This document shows positions 52,195-61,102 of a stretch of 64,000 nucleotides of DNA, piece by piece. Below the pieces are notes generated by a model, which saw only the letters and a program-made list of their open reading frames with translations, was not told where the DNA came from and searched no databases. Numbering within the stretch: position 1 is the stretch's first letter; every line of letters starts with the position of its first letter. The stretch is from Planctomicrobium piriforme (GTDB taxonomy: Bacteria; Planctomycetota; Planctomycetia; Pirellulales; UBA1268), in the NCBI GenBank assembly GCA_945869735.1, contig CAMBPQ010000001.1, positions 80,476 through 144,475 on the forward strand, written 5' to 3'. The position numbers and the translations under genes were made by a program.

Positions 52195-52239
52195 GCCCGC
52201 CACCCCGATCCGTTTCGCACGGCCGTCGAAGTCACGACC

Positions 52240-52282
52240 GGTCTACCCGTCGCTCGCGCTCCGGGCTTTTTGAAAGCACCTC
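52240..52282 (+). repeat. Short repeat family C (variant of B), copy 1
   Basis: CTACCCGTCGCTCGCGCTCC then GGGCTTTTTGAAAGCACC. It shares the CGCTCGCGCT...GGGCTT core with family B and lies in opposite orientation 45 bases from it. This inverted pair fills the gap before the DUF202 gene. Confidence 0.5.
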
Positions 52283-52328
52283 GCGGCGAGCGCCGTCGAG
52301 AGCGGATCGCAGACGTGCGACCAGACCA

Positions 52329-52748
52329 TCAGCTGCCGCCAGGAGCAGCCGCCTCGGGAGCCAACAAGTGCACGAGCATCATCGCCAGCGCCGCCACGCC
52401 CACGATGACCAGCGCCACTCCCATGTAGCGGGCGATCGGGGGGCGATCGGAATAGCGGTAGTCGTCCCGACCGATCGCGACCAGAACCTGCCGATGTTCC
52501 CACATTCCCCCGAGCGTCGCCGCAATGCCAAGCACGATAAGTGACGCCCCAAATAGCCGCGTCTTGAGTGGTGAGAAACCCGCCATCCTGCCGTCAAAGG
52601 CGATGGCGGCCTGTCCCAGTCGCTCGATGCCGAACCCGAGGCTGATCATCGCGAGGCTCGTGCGGATCCAGGCGAGCAGCGTCCGGTCGGCCGCCTCGCG
52701 ATTCCGCTCACGGGCCAGTTCGTTCGTGAGGGAGTCGCGGTCGGCCAT
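52329..52748 (-). CDS. DUF202 (YidH-like) inner-membrane protein
   Basis: This 139-residue protein has the family signature NREAADRTLLAWIRTSLAMI (LAWxRTxLA) at 16-35, followed by three transmembrane helices (MISLGFGIERLGQAAIAF, LFGASLIVLGIAATLGGMWE, MGVALVIVGVAALAMMLVHL). Function is unknown, though DUF202 proteins are common small inner-membrane proteins. The ATG at 52748 is chosen because the homologous region starts directly there. Confidence 0.88.
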   Translation of the reverse strand: MADRDSLTNELARERNREAADRTLLAWIRTSLAMISLGFGIERLGQAAIAFDGRMAGFSPLKTRLFGASLIVLGIAATLGGMWEHRQVLVAIGRDDYRYSDRPPIARYMGVALVIVGVAALAMMLVHLLAPEAAAPGGS

Positions 52749-52839
52749 GACCTCGAGAATAGCAGACGAAAGCGCGCCTCCACGGGGATGCTCGCCGAGT
52801 GGGCGGAAAACGCCGGGGCGTCGCGGCCGCGCCCACGCC

Positions 52840-53259
52840 TCACTCCTTCGTTTCACCCTCTGGCAATACGTTGCCGAAGACGGACCAGACTACGCCGTCG
52901 GCGATCACCGAGAGGGTCATGCGGCCCTCGGCGGTGATGAGCAGACTCACGTTGCGGCCGTTCTCCACGCCGGAGAACAGGTACATGCCATCGACCTCGT
53001 GCATCGTCTCGAGTTTCGTGACCTCACCGCGGCGTGAGTGTGGTGCCAGAAGCGTCAGTTCCTTCTTCGCAGCATCCACGCGAAAGAACGTGGGGCGGTC
53101 CCGTTCGCCAAGATCGGGAGGGCCCACCGTGCCGTCCTCGTCCACCGCGACGGCCGAGTTCACAGAACAGAGCCATGTCTGGTCGGCCCATACGCTGCCG
53201 CACACCACCAGATTCGCGGCCAGGGCCACCACCACCATTCTCATCACTGTCGTCAGCAT
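52840..53259 (-). CDS. Small secreted protein of unknown function
   Basis: This 139-residue protein has a signal peptide at 1-26 (MRMVVVALAANLVVCGSVWA). GGAG lies seven bases before the ATG at 53259. The mature part DQTWLCSVNSAVAVDEDGTV, RDRPTFFRVDAAKKELTLLA and VSLLITAEGRMTLSVIADGV looks like a compact beta-sandwich. No family is recognised. It shares strand and close spacing with the glycine-zipper gene upstream (58 bp), so the two may be co-transcribed. Confidence 0.7.
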   Translation of the reverse strand: MLTTVMRMVVVALAANLVVCGSVWADQTWLCSVNSAVAVDEDGTVGPPDLGERDRPTFFRVDAAKKELTLLAPHSRRGEVTKLETMHEVDGMYLFSGVENGRNVSLLITAEGRMTLSVIADGVVWSVFGNVLPEGETKE

Positions 53260-53317
53260 AAAGTCACTCCGTTGATCGCTGGATTTTGTGTGCTGCATGT
53301 CATCTGTCTTCCCGGGC

Positions 53318-53860
53318 TCATCGCACCGTATAACCCTTGGCCTCCATGGCGGCCATGAAGTTTCTTGTCCAAACACCGAACTGCTGCTGGTAGGCCGCCA
53401 CGGCTGTATCGGAGGCCCCGCCCGCCGACCTCACGGCCCGCCGCGAACGCACGCCTCCCGTCAGCCCAAGCGACGTCGCACCGATGGCCGCACCCTTGCC
53501 CGCGTCGCCAGCGATGGCGCCGATGGCGACTCCCAGGAGGGCGCCGCCCGCCGCGCCCTTCACGGCGCCGCCTCGTGCAGCGTTGGCTGACGCCGCCGCA
53601 GCCTGACCCTGTTGATCCAGGGCTGCCTTCGCCTGGTAGGGATCCCAGCCGGTTTGTCGGCTGGCCCAGTCATAGGCGGCAGACTCATCCGCCCGTTGCT
53701 GTTCGGGGCTCTGGCCTTTTGCCGGGAAGATCGCGAGGTTGCCCGGATTGGTGCTGAGCGCGGGCGGACCGGCCTGAGCCATGGTTGCAACCACCATGAC
53801 CGATGCCACGGTTACCATCGCCAAACCCCAACCTGTCGTTTGCTGAAATGCCTTGTGCAT
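53318..53860 (-). CDS. Secreted glycine-zipper protein
   Basis: This 180-residue protein has a signal peptide at about 8-30 (GLAMVTVASVMVVATMAQAG). An acidic helix (PEQQRADESAAYDWASRQTG) precedes a glycine zipper at about 95-135 (GGAVKGAAGGALLGVAIGAI, AGDAGKGAAIGATSLGLTGG), and the C-terminal helix includes YQQQFGVWTRNFMAAMEAKG. Glycine-zipper proteins of this layout insert or assemble in the outer membrane. GGAGAA lies before the ATG at 53860. Confidence 0.8.
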   Translation of the reverse strand: MHKAFQQTTGWGLAMVTVASVMVVATMAQAGPPALSTNPGNLAIFPAKGQSPEQQRADESAAYDWASRQTGWDPYQAKAALDQQGQAAAASANAARGGAVKGAAGGALLGVAIGAIAGDAGKGAAIGATSLGLTGGVRSRRAVRSAGGASDTAVAAYQQQFGVWTRNFMAAMEAKGYTVR

Positions 53861-54043
53861 CGCGTTCTTCTCCAGAGGACCGTTCGTGGACACGCGGGTG
53901 ATAACACCCGCTGCGCTCGCGTGGGAAGATGAGTTTCCCAACGTCTGGAACCGGAGCGTGTGCACGTCGCCTGTGCAAAAGACGCCAAAAAGATCTTGGC
54001 GCGCCCGTACATGCGGCCCGCGGCGACGACCGCGTGCGGGGCA

Positions 54044-55360
54044 TCAAAACTTCTGGATCAGGTCGAAGCCGAGCATCGTCTGCTGGTTGCTGATGCCGTC
54101 GTTGTAGGGAGCCCGTGGGCCGCCGTACGGGCCACCCAAGAAGTCCCAGCGGAAGGCCGGCCGCATCAGGAAGTTGCCCGTCGGCATCCAGTTGGGCCCG
54201 ATCGTCAGGGAGTAGTAGTTGCCCGGCAGCGGTACGTGGTTGGGATTGCTCGGGCGGTTCAGGCCCACGCGGGTGCCGTCGGTGTCTTGGAACCACTCAA
54301 AGCGGGCGCCCCACAGCCAGGTATCGCTCACGCGGTAGTAGAGGTACTGGTCGATGCCAGCCCAGAGCGCCGTCCCGCCATCGGCGAGCCCGTTGGCCTG
54401 CGTGCCGAGCCAGTGGTGGAAGAGGTATTCCCACTTCGCCGACGGGCGGTATTCGAGCATCAGGCTGTACCGCGTGCGATTGGCAGACGTGAGCACTGGG
54501 GCCGGTTGGAAGAGTGGCGAGAAGTCGTTGCTTTCGTCACCGCTGACGATGGCGAACGAGGTGGCGAGTGAGTTGTCGTCGTTCTTGACACGCGTTCGCC
54601 CGAGGAAGTTGGCTTTACTGTAGGGCGAGGCAAGACCGTTCCAGCCGTTCACGAGGCCGCCATCGATCTCGACGTTGTCCGTGGCCTTCCAGTTGACGAG
54701 GCCGCCCCAGTGGGTGAATGGGCCGGCGAACTGGTAGCTGTAGCTTTTCATGAAGAAGAAGTTGCCGACCGCCGGCACGCCCTCGTAGCCCACAATCGTG
54801 TAGAAGTGGCCGAGTTTGAGCGAGAGGTCCTGGCTGCCGACTTCGGCGTAGAGCTGCGGGATCGCCAGACCGTAGTACTCACCGCTGTTCCAGTCCTGCG
54901 GGCCGGGATTCGTCTCCCAGCCCAGCGACATCGCCAGCGGGAAGTCCTCGCCGTAGAGCACGTCGGTGCGGGCCCCGATTCCGTTCGAGCCGTCGGTGGG
55001 GAGCGTCCGCTCGCCGATCAGATAGACCTGGTTCATCATCGCCTCGTTGGCTCGGTCAACGGCGTTGTATGGCCCGTTGAACTTGCTCGGCGGCACGCCG
55101 AAGTTGCCCACGAAGCCGCCGGCCATCCAGCCGTAGACGCCGCCCCGATCCGATTCGCCGAACAGGAACCAGTCCTGTCCGGTGGGGATCATGCCCGTCA
55201 TTACCTCGTCGGAGAGGACGGGGTCGAACGACTCGAACGAACCCGCCTGGCCCGGCCCGCCGACGAAGGCTTGTTGTTGGCCAACCGCGAGGGCCGCCGA
55301 CACCAGAGCGATCGCGAGGGCCGTCGCACCACGCGTGGCTGTCTTCTGCATGAACGCCAT
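54044..55360 (-). CDS. Outer-membrane beta-barrel protein (BBP2/porin-like)
   Basis: This 438-residue protein has GGAGC before the ATG at 55360 and a signal peptide (GATALAIALVSAALAVGQQQ). Alternating aromatic beta strands fill the rest (YYGLAIPQLYAEVGSQDLSL, KLGHFYTIVGYEGVPAVGNF, MLEYRPSAKWEYLFHHWLG, YLYYRVSDTWLWGARFEWFQ), and the C-terminal Phe of the outer-membrane signature is present (GFDLIQKF). It matches the planctomycete BBP2-type putative porin family (PF07642). It should form a passive channel in the outer membrane. It lies divergent from the FadL-type gene, sharing a 323-bp promoter region. Confidence 0.88.
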   Translation of the reverse strand: MAFMQKTATRGATALAIALVSAALAVGQQQAFVGGPGQAGSFESFDPVLSDEVMTGMIPTGQDWFLFGESDRGGVYGWMAGGFVGNFGVPPSKFNGPYNAVDRANEAMMNQVYLIGERTLPTDGSNGIGARTDVLYGEDFPLAMSLGWETNPGPQDWNSGEYYGLAIPQLYAEVGSQDLSLKLGHFYTIVGYEGVPAVGNFFFMKSYSYQFAGPFTHWGGLVNWKATDNVEIDGGLVNGWNGLASPYSKANFLGRTRVKNDDNSLATSFAIVSGDESNDFSPLFQPAPVLTSANRTRYSLMLEYRPSAKWEYLFHHWLGTQANGLADGGTALWAGIDQYLYYRVSDTWLWGARFEWFQDTDGTRVGLNRPSNPNHVPLPGNYYSLTIGPNWMPTGNFLMRPAFRWDFLGGPYGGPRAPYNDGISNQQTMLGFDLIQKF

Positions 55361-55683
55361 CGATAGCTCCCCGATCCGCGAGTTGACGGTGCGGGAATCG
55401 GGTACGGAACCGCCCGCCCACTCGATGCCCGCCCGATCAGCAGAAGGGTCATCGGCGGAATGACCGGCACGACCGTCGAGTCGGGTAAGGTCGGGGAAAA
55501 GGTCAGGGGTTTTCTCGCCGGATGCCGCGACCGTTAGGGTGAGGCCGGCTTTCCCGGGCCGCCCAGTCGGCTCAGGGGCCCGACGGATTACCCAGATCCT
55601 ATGCCTTTTCAGACACATCCCCGGGGTGTCAAGCGGTTGTTCGTGTTGTGCCGATTCCTTCGGAAGTCCAAAGAGGGAAACGT
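55361..55683. promoter_or_regulatory. Divergent control region of the outer-membrane genes
   Basis: This 323-bp region holds no gene. A palindromic stem GACACATCCCC/GGGGTGTC lies at 55612-55630, about 54 bases before the FadL-type start, and AGAGGGAAA serves as ribosome binding site at 55670-55679. The stem is a candidate operator; no -35/-10 pair was convincing. Confidence 0.35.
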
Positions 55684-56946
55684 ATGACGCCTCTGCAGCA
55701 TAGACGGTTGGTGTGCGCCGTGATGGCCGTGGTCGCCACGGTCACCGGCATGGGCCCTGCCGTGGCCCAGACGTATGGCATCGATTTCCGCAATACGCTG
55801 ATGCCGGCGTCTGGTGGGATGGCCGGCACGAGCGTCGCGGCGCCACAGGACTTCCTCTCCGCGATCAATGCCAACCCCGCAGCGCTCACACAGTACAAGG
55901 GCACTCACTTCACGCTCGGCGGAGCCTTCGCGGAGGCGACGGTCGATCTCGAACAGAAAACGGCCGTGCCGCTTCTGGGGGTGGCGGCCTTCTCGGCGAA
56001 GAGCAGCACGCCGGGGGCCGTCGTGCCGGCGATCGGCGTGGCTCAGGAGGTCGATGGGCTTCCCTTACCGATGACGGTGGGGCTCGCCGTGCTCGGTGCG
56101 GCCGGTGGCGGTTCCAGCTACGTACAGGAACCGGCCAGCAACGCCACCTCGTCGTATCTACTCCTGCTTGAGTTCGCGCCCTCGGTGGCGGTGGAACTCA
56201 CCGAGCGGCTGTCGCTCGGCGCGACGATGTTTATCGGTGACGGCTTTGCATCGGGGCCCTTCGTGGGCACGAGCGGGATGACCAATGCCTACGCGCTGCG
56301 AGGCGGCTTTGGCATCGACTACCAACTCGGTGACGCGACCTGGCTTGGAGCCTACTACCAGACCACGCAGGCCTTCCGGTTCGAAAACGAGGCCGTGCTG
56401 TTTTCGGATCGTCGGCCTCGCGACGTCGACATGGGGTTGCCGCAGCAAGTGGGCATGGGGATCGCGAACGAGTCGCTCATGGATGGCAGGCTGCTGCTGG
56501 CCGCCGATGCCCTATACCTCGACTGGCCCAGCGCCGCTCTCTTTAAGAGCATCTACCGCGGGCAGTGGGTGATGCAACTTGGCACGCAGTACAAGGCGAC
56601 CGACCGAGTGAAACTTCGGCTGGGCTATGCGTTCGCCCAGAATCCGATCAATGATGCGGTCGGCACGCGGATCGGCCCGATTGAAGTGCCAGGCGGCATC
56701 CCCGCAGTGAAGTATCTCCAGTCGCAGTTCGCGATCATCAACGAGCATCGCATGGCGGCCGGCATCGGCGTCAGCGATCTCCTGATGCGAGGCCTCGATT
56801 TTGATGCCTTCGCCGGCGGGATGTTTCCGGCGGGTGAGAGTCTTGGCGATGCCACCTACGTGAGCGTCGAGAGCTACTGGATCGGCATCGGCTTCACGTG
56901 GCACTTCGACCGTCCCACGGCCGGCCGACCGCAGGCTGGATCATGA
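55684..56946 (+). CDS. FadL/OMPP1-like outer-membrane transporter
   Basis: This 420-residue protein has a signal peptide (VCAVMAVVATVTGMGPAVAQ). The N-terminal plug region TLMPASGGMAGTSVAAPQDF, SAINANPAALTQYKGTHFTL has the NPA(A/S)L motif of FadL-type channels for hydrophobic substrates. Later strands include LQSQFAIINEHRMAAGIGVS and a terminal VSVESYWIGIGFTWHF with a C-terminal aromatic. It takes up long-chain lipids or aromatic compounds across the outer membrane. Its stop overlaps the next barrel gene (ATGA). Confidence 0.88.
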   Translation: MTPLQHRRLVCAVMAVVATVTGMGPAVAQTYGIDFRNTLMPASGGMAGTSVAAPQDFLSAINANPAALTQYKGTHFTLGGAFAEATVDLEQKTAVPLLGVAAFSAKSSTPGAVVPAIGVAQEVDGLPLPMTVGLAVLGAAGGGSSYVQEPASNATSSYLLLLEFAPSVAVELTERLSLGATMFIGDGFASGPFVGTSGMTNAYALRGGFGIDYQLGDATWLGAYYQTTQAFRFENEAVLFSDRRPRDVDMGLPQQVGMGIANESLMDGRLLLAADALYLDWPSAALFKSIYRGQWVMQLGTQYKATDRVKLRLGYAFAQNPINDAVGTRIGPIEVPGGIPAVKYLQSQFAIINEHRMAAGIGVSDLLMRGLDFDAFAGGMFPAGESLGDATYVSVESYWIGIGFTWHFDRPTAGRPQAGS

Positions 56947-57794
56947 AGGAACCGCAGCCACGCAGTCACGATTCGCACGGTTCGGTGGCAGTCGGGCGGT
57001 GGTGCCTGATAGCGGTGTGCGCGGCGTGGATGATGGGAGGAATGGTGGCGACGAAGGGTGACGACGCCACGTCGAGCCGGGAGGAACTCGAGACCGACCG
57101 CGATTCGTTCACCTTCGCACCCACGACCGCCGGCGCAGCCACGTCGATTCTAGAGTCGTCGTATTCGTTCATCGACAACCGGCTCGGACCGGAGACTCAT
57201 AGCGTTCCGGAGGTGCTCGTGCGGCGGGGCATCGGCGAGAAGGTCGAGGCCCGCCTGGGCTTCAACTACGAGGCCGGCGGATCGGGAACGGTGTCGGGAA
57301 GCGAGTTTGGCGGCGAGGACATCGAAACCGAGGAGGAGAGCCGCGTAGTCTATGGCACCAAGGTCGAGACCACCGACCAGGACGGCTGGCTGCCCCGGTC
57401 GGCGGCCGTGCTGCAGGGCTACACGCCCGTCTATGGCCCGTCGAACAAGACGACGTTTGTGGTGGGGGAGTCGTTTGGCTGGCGATTCGCGAGCGGCTGG
57501 GAGTGGACGTCGGCGATGCGATACGGCACCGGCTTCGAGGAGAAAGACTCCTTCAACCAGTGGGCGCCGTCGAGCGTGGTCAAGATTCCCGTCGGCGAGC
57601 GGTGGAGTCTGCACGCCGAATACTTTGGCATCTTCACGTCTGAGAAGGAGATCCCGCTCAACATCCAATATGCGAGCTTCGGCGGCCATGTGCTCGCGAC
57701 GGAAGACCTCGAGATCGGCCTCCGTGTCGGCTGGGGTCTCAACGAGACGACACCCGCCTTCTTCGCCAACCTGGGAGTCGGGCTGCGGTATTGA
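56943..57794 (+). CDS. Outer-membrane beta-barrel protein (phenol meta-degradation/MetA-type)
   Basis: This 283-residue protein has a signal-like N-terminus (WCLIAVCAAWMMGGMVATKG). A barrel domain of the Phenol_MetA_deg type (PF13557) follows: VPEVLVRRGIGEKVEARLGF, YTPVYGPSNKTTFVVGESFG, WRFASGWEWTSAMRYGTGF, ENPFxQW-like SFNQWAPSSVVKIPVGERWS, and a C-terminal GLNETTPAFFANLGVGLRY ending in an aromatic. It starts inside the FadL stop, so both are made together, suggesting a joint outer-membrane uptake route. Confidence 0.85.
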   Translation: MKEPQPRSHDSHGSVAVGRWCLIAVCAAWMMGGMVATKGDDATSSREELETDRDSFTFAPTTAGAATSILESSYSFIDNRLGPETHSVPEVLVRRGIGEKVEARLGFNYEAGGSGTVSGSEFGGEDIETEEESRVVYGTKVETTDQDGWLPRSAAVLQGYTPVYGPSNKTTFVVGESFGWRFASGWEWTSAMRYGTGFEEKDSFNQWAPSSVVKIPVGERWSLHAEYFGIFTSEKEIPLNIQYASFGGHVLATEDLEIGLRVGWGLNETTPAFFANLGVGLRY

Positions 57795-57802
57795 AGGGCG
57801 GC

Positions 57803-58855
57803 CTACCCACCCTCGAGCATCTTCACGAGCGGTCTCGACGACACCAGGTAGAGATACTCCTTATTACGGAGGTGACTGACCGTGCCGACCTTCTCACCCT
57901 GCGGATTATGAATCCCGATCTGCGCGCCGACGTACCGCTTGTGGTCGGTCTCGATCGTGGTGACGTGAGCCCGGCCCGCGAACAGCCCGCCGAGGAGCGG
58001 TTCCATCTCCTCGCGGTCGAGGTAGCCCTCGTTACTGAACGAGACCACGATCACCGCCGCCTGGATCGCCGTGAGCATCTCGGCCAGGGCGGCGCGGAAC
58101 CGCGGCCGTGAGTTGAAGAGGCTCCGCCGCTCGCGGCAGTCGACCCGTTTGCAGGCGACGCCATAGACCTCCGGCTTGTCCCAGCGGACGAGCGTCTCCC
58201 AGACGTGGTAGTTGCCCAGGTAGGAATGCTGGTTGTAGGGCGGGTCGACGTAGGCGAGATCGACCGGCGAACCACGGGCCGCCTCGGCGGCATCGAGGTT
58301 GAGAGCGGCACACTTCCCACCGGCGGACCGAGGGAGCATGTCGGGCACTCGCAGCTCGAGGTCGTTGGAGGCCCGCGGCGCCCATTGCTTGAGATACGCC
58401 ATCTGCACGCCGGTGGTCGAGTCGACACGGTCGGCAGCCTCCATCAGCGAGACCAGCATCACGGCCTCGAGGTCGGGGGGCAACGACTTGCGGACGATCG
58501 CCTCTCGGATGGCGTCGACCCGCGCGCCATTTTTCGGCTGGAAGAACCGCGACTTCTCACAGAAGGTCTCCGTGAAATAGCCGGGCACCCCCCGCAGAGT
58601 GTTGAACTCCTTCACGAGCGACTCGGCGGGGACGCGTAGGTCGTCGAGATCGGCCGCCACGTAGCACTGGGCGAGCACGTGGGCGTAGGCATTGTGGTCG
58701 TTGGCGATCACGCGATAGCCACGCTTCTTGAGCGCGTGCCCCACGCGGGAGGTTCCCGAGAAGAGATCGAGGACCGAGCCGCCGGGGGTTGCCTGCGCAA
58801 TGGTCTCGGTGATCAGTCCAAGGAGCGCCCGCTTGGAGCCGAGGTATTTGATCAT
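57803..58855 (-). CDS. DNA adenine methylase (D12 class), orphan
   Basis: This 350-residue enzyme has MIKYLGSKRALL at the start, SAM-binding motif I VLDLFSGTSRVGHAL at 28-42, and catalytic motif IV DPPYNQ at 204-209 (VDLAYVDPPYNQHSYLGNYH). It modifies the N6 of adenine in a short target. No restriction endonuclease gene is adjacent, so it is an orphan methylase, perhaps regulatory or a remnant. It converges on the MetA-type barrel gene with an eight-base gap and is flanked upstream by an inverted B/C repeat pair. Confidence 0.93.
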   Translation of the reverse strand: MIKYLGSKRALLGLITETIAQATPGGSVLDLFSGTSRVGHALKKRGYRVIANDHNAYAHVLAQCYVAADLDDLRVPAESLVKEFNTLRGVPGYFTETFCEKSRFFQPKNGARVDAIREAIVRKSLPPDLEAVMLVSLMEAADRVDSTTGVQMAYLKQWAPRASNDLELRVPDMLPRSAGGKCAALNLDAAEAARGSPVDLAYVDPPYNQHSYLGNYHVWETLVRWDKPEVYGVACKRVDCRERRSLFNSRPRFRAALAEMLTAIQAAVIVVSFSNEGYLDREEMEPLLGGLFAGRAHVTTIETDHKRYVGAQIGIHNPQGEKVGTVSHLRNKEYLYLVSSRPLVKMLEGG

Positions 58856-58888
58856 CGCCGTCCGTGCCGTTCATCCTGCCCGCCACCC

Positions 58889-58930
58889 GGACTCCCGTCG
58901 CTCGCGCTCAGGGCTTCTTGGGGGCACCCG
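58889..58930 (+). repeat. Short repeat family C, copy 2
   Basis: GGACTCCCGTCGCTCGCGCT then CAGGGCTTCTTGGGGGCACC. It faces the reverse family B unit at 58959; the two could fold into one long hairpin. Confidence 0.5.
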
Positions 58931-58958
58931 CCGCCACACCTCTCCGCTTGGCGCGGTC

Positions 58959-58990
58959 TTCCGTCAGGAAGCCCCAAGCGGGGGGAATGC
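58959..58990 (-). repeat. Short hairpin repeat family B, copy 6
   Basis: TTCCGTCAGGAAGCCCCAAG then CGGGGGGAATGCG, the reverse of the 9295 unit with part of the GCGC core lost. It forms an inverted pair with 58889. Confidence 0.5.
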
Positions 58991-59030
58991 GCACTGCATT
59001 TCAATACCCTCCGCGGCACGCCATGCGTCG

Positions 59031-61028
59031 TCACGGTCCCGAGTGCCCAGGACGCTGGGGCCGATAGCCCACGCTCCGCCGCTGCCGTCCCTGCTTCCGC
59101 GGACCTTTGTCCTTGGCGGCTGGCCCACCGCGGATGTGGTCGCCCGAGGTCTGGTCGGTGAAGGCCCGCGTGGCTTCGCTCCGCTTGTGGTCGAGGGCCT
59201 CCTGGGGTGGCCGCTCCGGGATCAGGCAGTCGCAGCCCGAGCCGATGAGGTCGTGTCGGCCCGCTTGCTCAAGCGCCCGGCGGACCTCGAAATAGTTTTC
59301 CGGCTTGAAGAACTGGAGAAGTGCCCGCTGCATCCGCCGGTCGCGGAGGCCTTTCGTGACCGTCACCGGCTGCTTCGTCATCGGGTCGAGGCCCGTGTGA
59401 TACATGCAGGCGGCAATGTCAAATGGGCTGGGGATGAAGTCCTGCACCTGGTCGGGCCGGTAGCTGTTGCGCTTGAGGAAGATCGCCAGATCGATCATCT
59501 GCTCCACGCCGCTGCCCGGATGGCTGGCGATGAAGTACGGGACGGTGTATTGCTTCTTGCCGACGCGGCGGCTCGCCGCCTTGAAGGCCTTGTCGAACTC
59601 GACGTAGTCGTCTGCCGAGGGCTTTTTCATCAGGCTGAGCACTTCGGGAGCGGTGTGCTCCGGGGCCACCTTCAGGTGGCCGCCGACATGGTGCTCGGCG
59701 AGTTCCTGGAGATACTCGGGATCGCGGCGGGCGAGGTCCATTCGCACACCGCTGGCGACGAGTACCCGCTTCACCCCCGGCACGCTCCGCGCCTCCCGCA
59801 TCACCGCCTTGAGCGGGCCGTGATCAGTGCCGAGAAGCTTGCAGACGGTGGGATGCACGCAGGAGAGCCGCCGGCACTTAGCCTCCACCTCGGGTCGTGT
59901 GCATCGCATCTGATACATGTTGGCCGTCGGCCCACCGATGTCGGACACGGTGCCCTTGAAGCCGGGCTGGGCCGCGAGCAGCTTGATCTCGGTGATGATC
60001 GATTCCTGCGAACGGCTCTGGATGATCCGCCCCTCGTGGGCGGTGATCGAGCAGAACGTGCAGCCGCCGAAGCAGCCCCGCATGATCTGCACGCTGTTCT
60101 CCACGACCTCGAAGGCGGGAATCCGCGCGTTCCCATAAGAAGGATGCGGCCGCCGGGTGAAGGGCAGACCGTAGACCTGATCCATCTCGTCCTGCTCGAG
60201 GGGCAGGGCGGGCGGATTGACCACCACCGCCTCGCGGCCATGCCGCTGCACGAGCCGCCGGGCGTTGTGGGGATTGGTCTCGAGGTGCGAGATCCGTGTC
60301 ATTTCGCAGAAGGCGAGCGGATCGACCGTGACGGCCTCGTAAGCGGGCAGTTCCAGCGTGTCGTCGCCCGCCGGCGGCGGCTCGCTCGCGCCGAGCCGAT
60401 AGGCCACGCCGCGGAGACCGCGGAGGTCCTTCGGCGACTTCCCAGCGTCGAGTCCCCGAGCGATCTCGAGCACGGTCCGTTCACCCATGCCAAAGGCGAT
60501 GAGATCTGCCTTGGCATCAAGAAGGATTGAACGGCGGACGGTGTCGCTCCAGTAATCGTAGTGGGCGATCCGGCGGAGGCTCGCCTCGACGCCGCCGGCC
60601 ACGACCGGCACGCCGGGAAACGCCTCCCGCGATCGCTGACAGTAAGCGAGCGTGGCTCGGTCGGGCCGCCGGCCGATCTCACCGCCGGGCGAGTAGGCGT
60701 CGTCGTTACGGACTTTCCGGTTGGCTGTGTAGTGATTGATCATCGAGTCCATGTTGCCGGCCGATACACCGAAGAAGAGCCGCGGCCGGCCGAACTGCCG
60801 CCAGGCGTCGCAGTTGCTCCAGTCGGGCTGGGCGAGCACGGCCACGCGGAAGCCGGCGGCCTGGAGCAGTCGCGCGATCAGGCCATTCGCGAAGCTCGGA
60901 TGGTCGACGTAGGCGTCGCCGCTCACGAGCACGATGTCGACCGAGTCCCAGCCGCGGGCGCGCATCTCGTCGCGCGATGCCGGCAGAGGGGGACAGGGGG
61001 CTGGTGGTGGTGTGATAGGAAGCGTCAT
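59031..61028 (-). CDS. YgiQ family radical SAM protein
   Basis: In this 665-residue protein the radical-SAM 4Fe-4S ligands are Cys319, Cys323 and Cys326 ([20 protein letters not shown]). YgiQ-specific sequences are [76 protein letters not shown] and [20 protein letters not shown]. It should generate a 5'-deoxyadenosyl radical for an unknown reaction. The C-terminus has a long basic tail ([20 protein letters not shown]). It is divergent from the PDZ gene across 74 bp. Confidence 0.94.
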   Translation of the reverse strand: MTLPITPPPAPCPPLPASRDEMRARGWDSVDIVLVSGDAYVDHPSFANGLIARLLQAAGFRVAVLAQPDWSNCDAWRQFGRPRLFFGVSAGNMDSMINHYTANRKVRNDDAYSPGGEIGRRPDRATLAYCQRSREAFPGVPVVAGGVEASLRRIAHYDYWSDTVRRSILLDAKADLIAFGMGERTVLEIARGLDAGKSPKDLRGLRGVAYRLGASEPPPAGDDTLELPAYEAVTVDPLAFCEMTRISHLETNPHNARRLVQRHGREAVVVNPPALPLEQDEMDQVYGLPFTRRPHPSYGNARIPAFEVVENSVQIMRGCFGGCTFCSITAHEGRIIQSRSQESIITEIKLLAAQPGFKGTVSDIGGPTANMYQMRCTRPEVEAKCRRLSCVHPTVCKLLGTDHGPLKAVMREARSVPGVKRVLVASGVRMDLARRDPEYLQELAEHHVGGHLKVAPEHTAPEVLSLMKKPSADDYVEFDKAFKAASRRVGKKQYTVPYFIASHPGSGVEQMIDLAIFLKRNSYRPDQVQDFIPSPFDIAACMYHTGLDPMTKQPVTVTKGLRDRRMQRALLQFFKPENYFEVRRALEQAGRHDLIGSGCDCLIPERPPQEALDHKRSEATRAFTDQTSGDHIRGGPAAKDKGPRKQGRQRRSVGYRPQRPGHSGP

Positions 61029-61076
61029 GGGAAGTACCTAATCCTACCCCCGCGGCGGCCGCCGGCCGACGGCTGG

Positions 61077-61082
61077 TATATT
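61077..61082 (+). promoter_or_regulatory. Candidate -10 box of the PDZ-protein gene
   Basis: TATATT lies 20 bases before the start codon at 61103, with GGAGG five bases before the ATG. A matching -35 was not clear, and the leader would be very short. Confidence 0.3.
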
Positions 61083-61102
61083 CGGTACGACCCGGAGGTT
61101 TC

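Noticed and set aside
59031..60530. Long plus-strand open frame across the YgiQ gene
   Set aside because: It is antisense to a radical SAM protein with intact CxxxCxxC; the translation is low in hydrophobic order and lacks a ribosome binding site.
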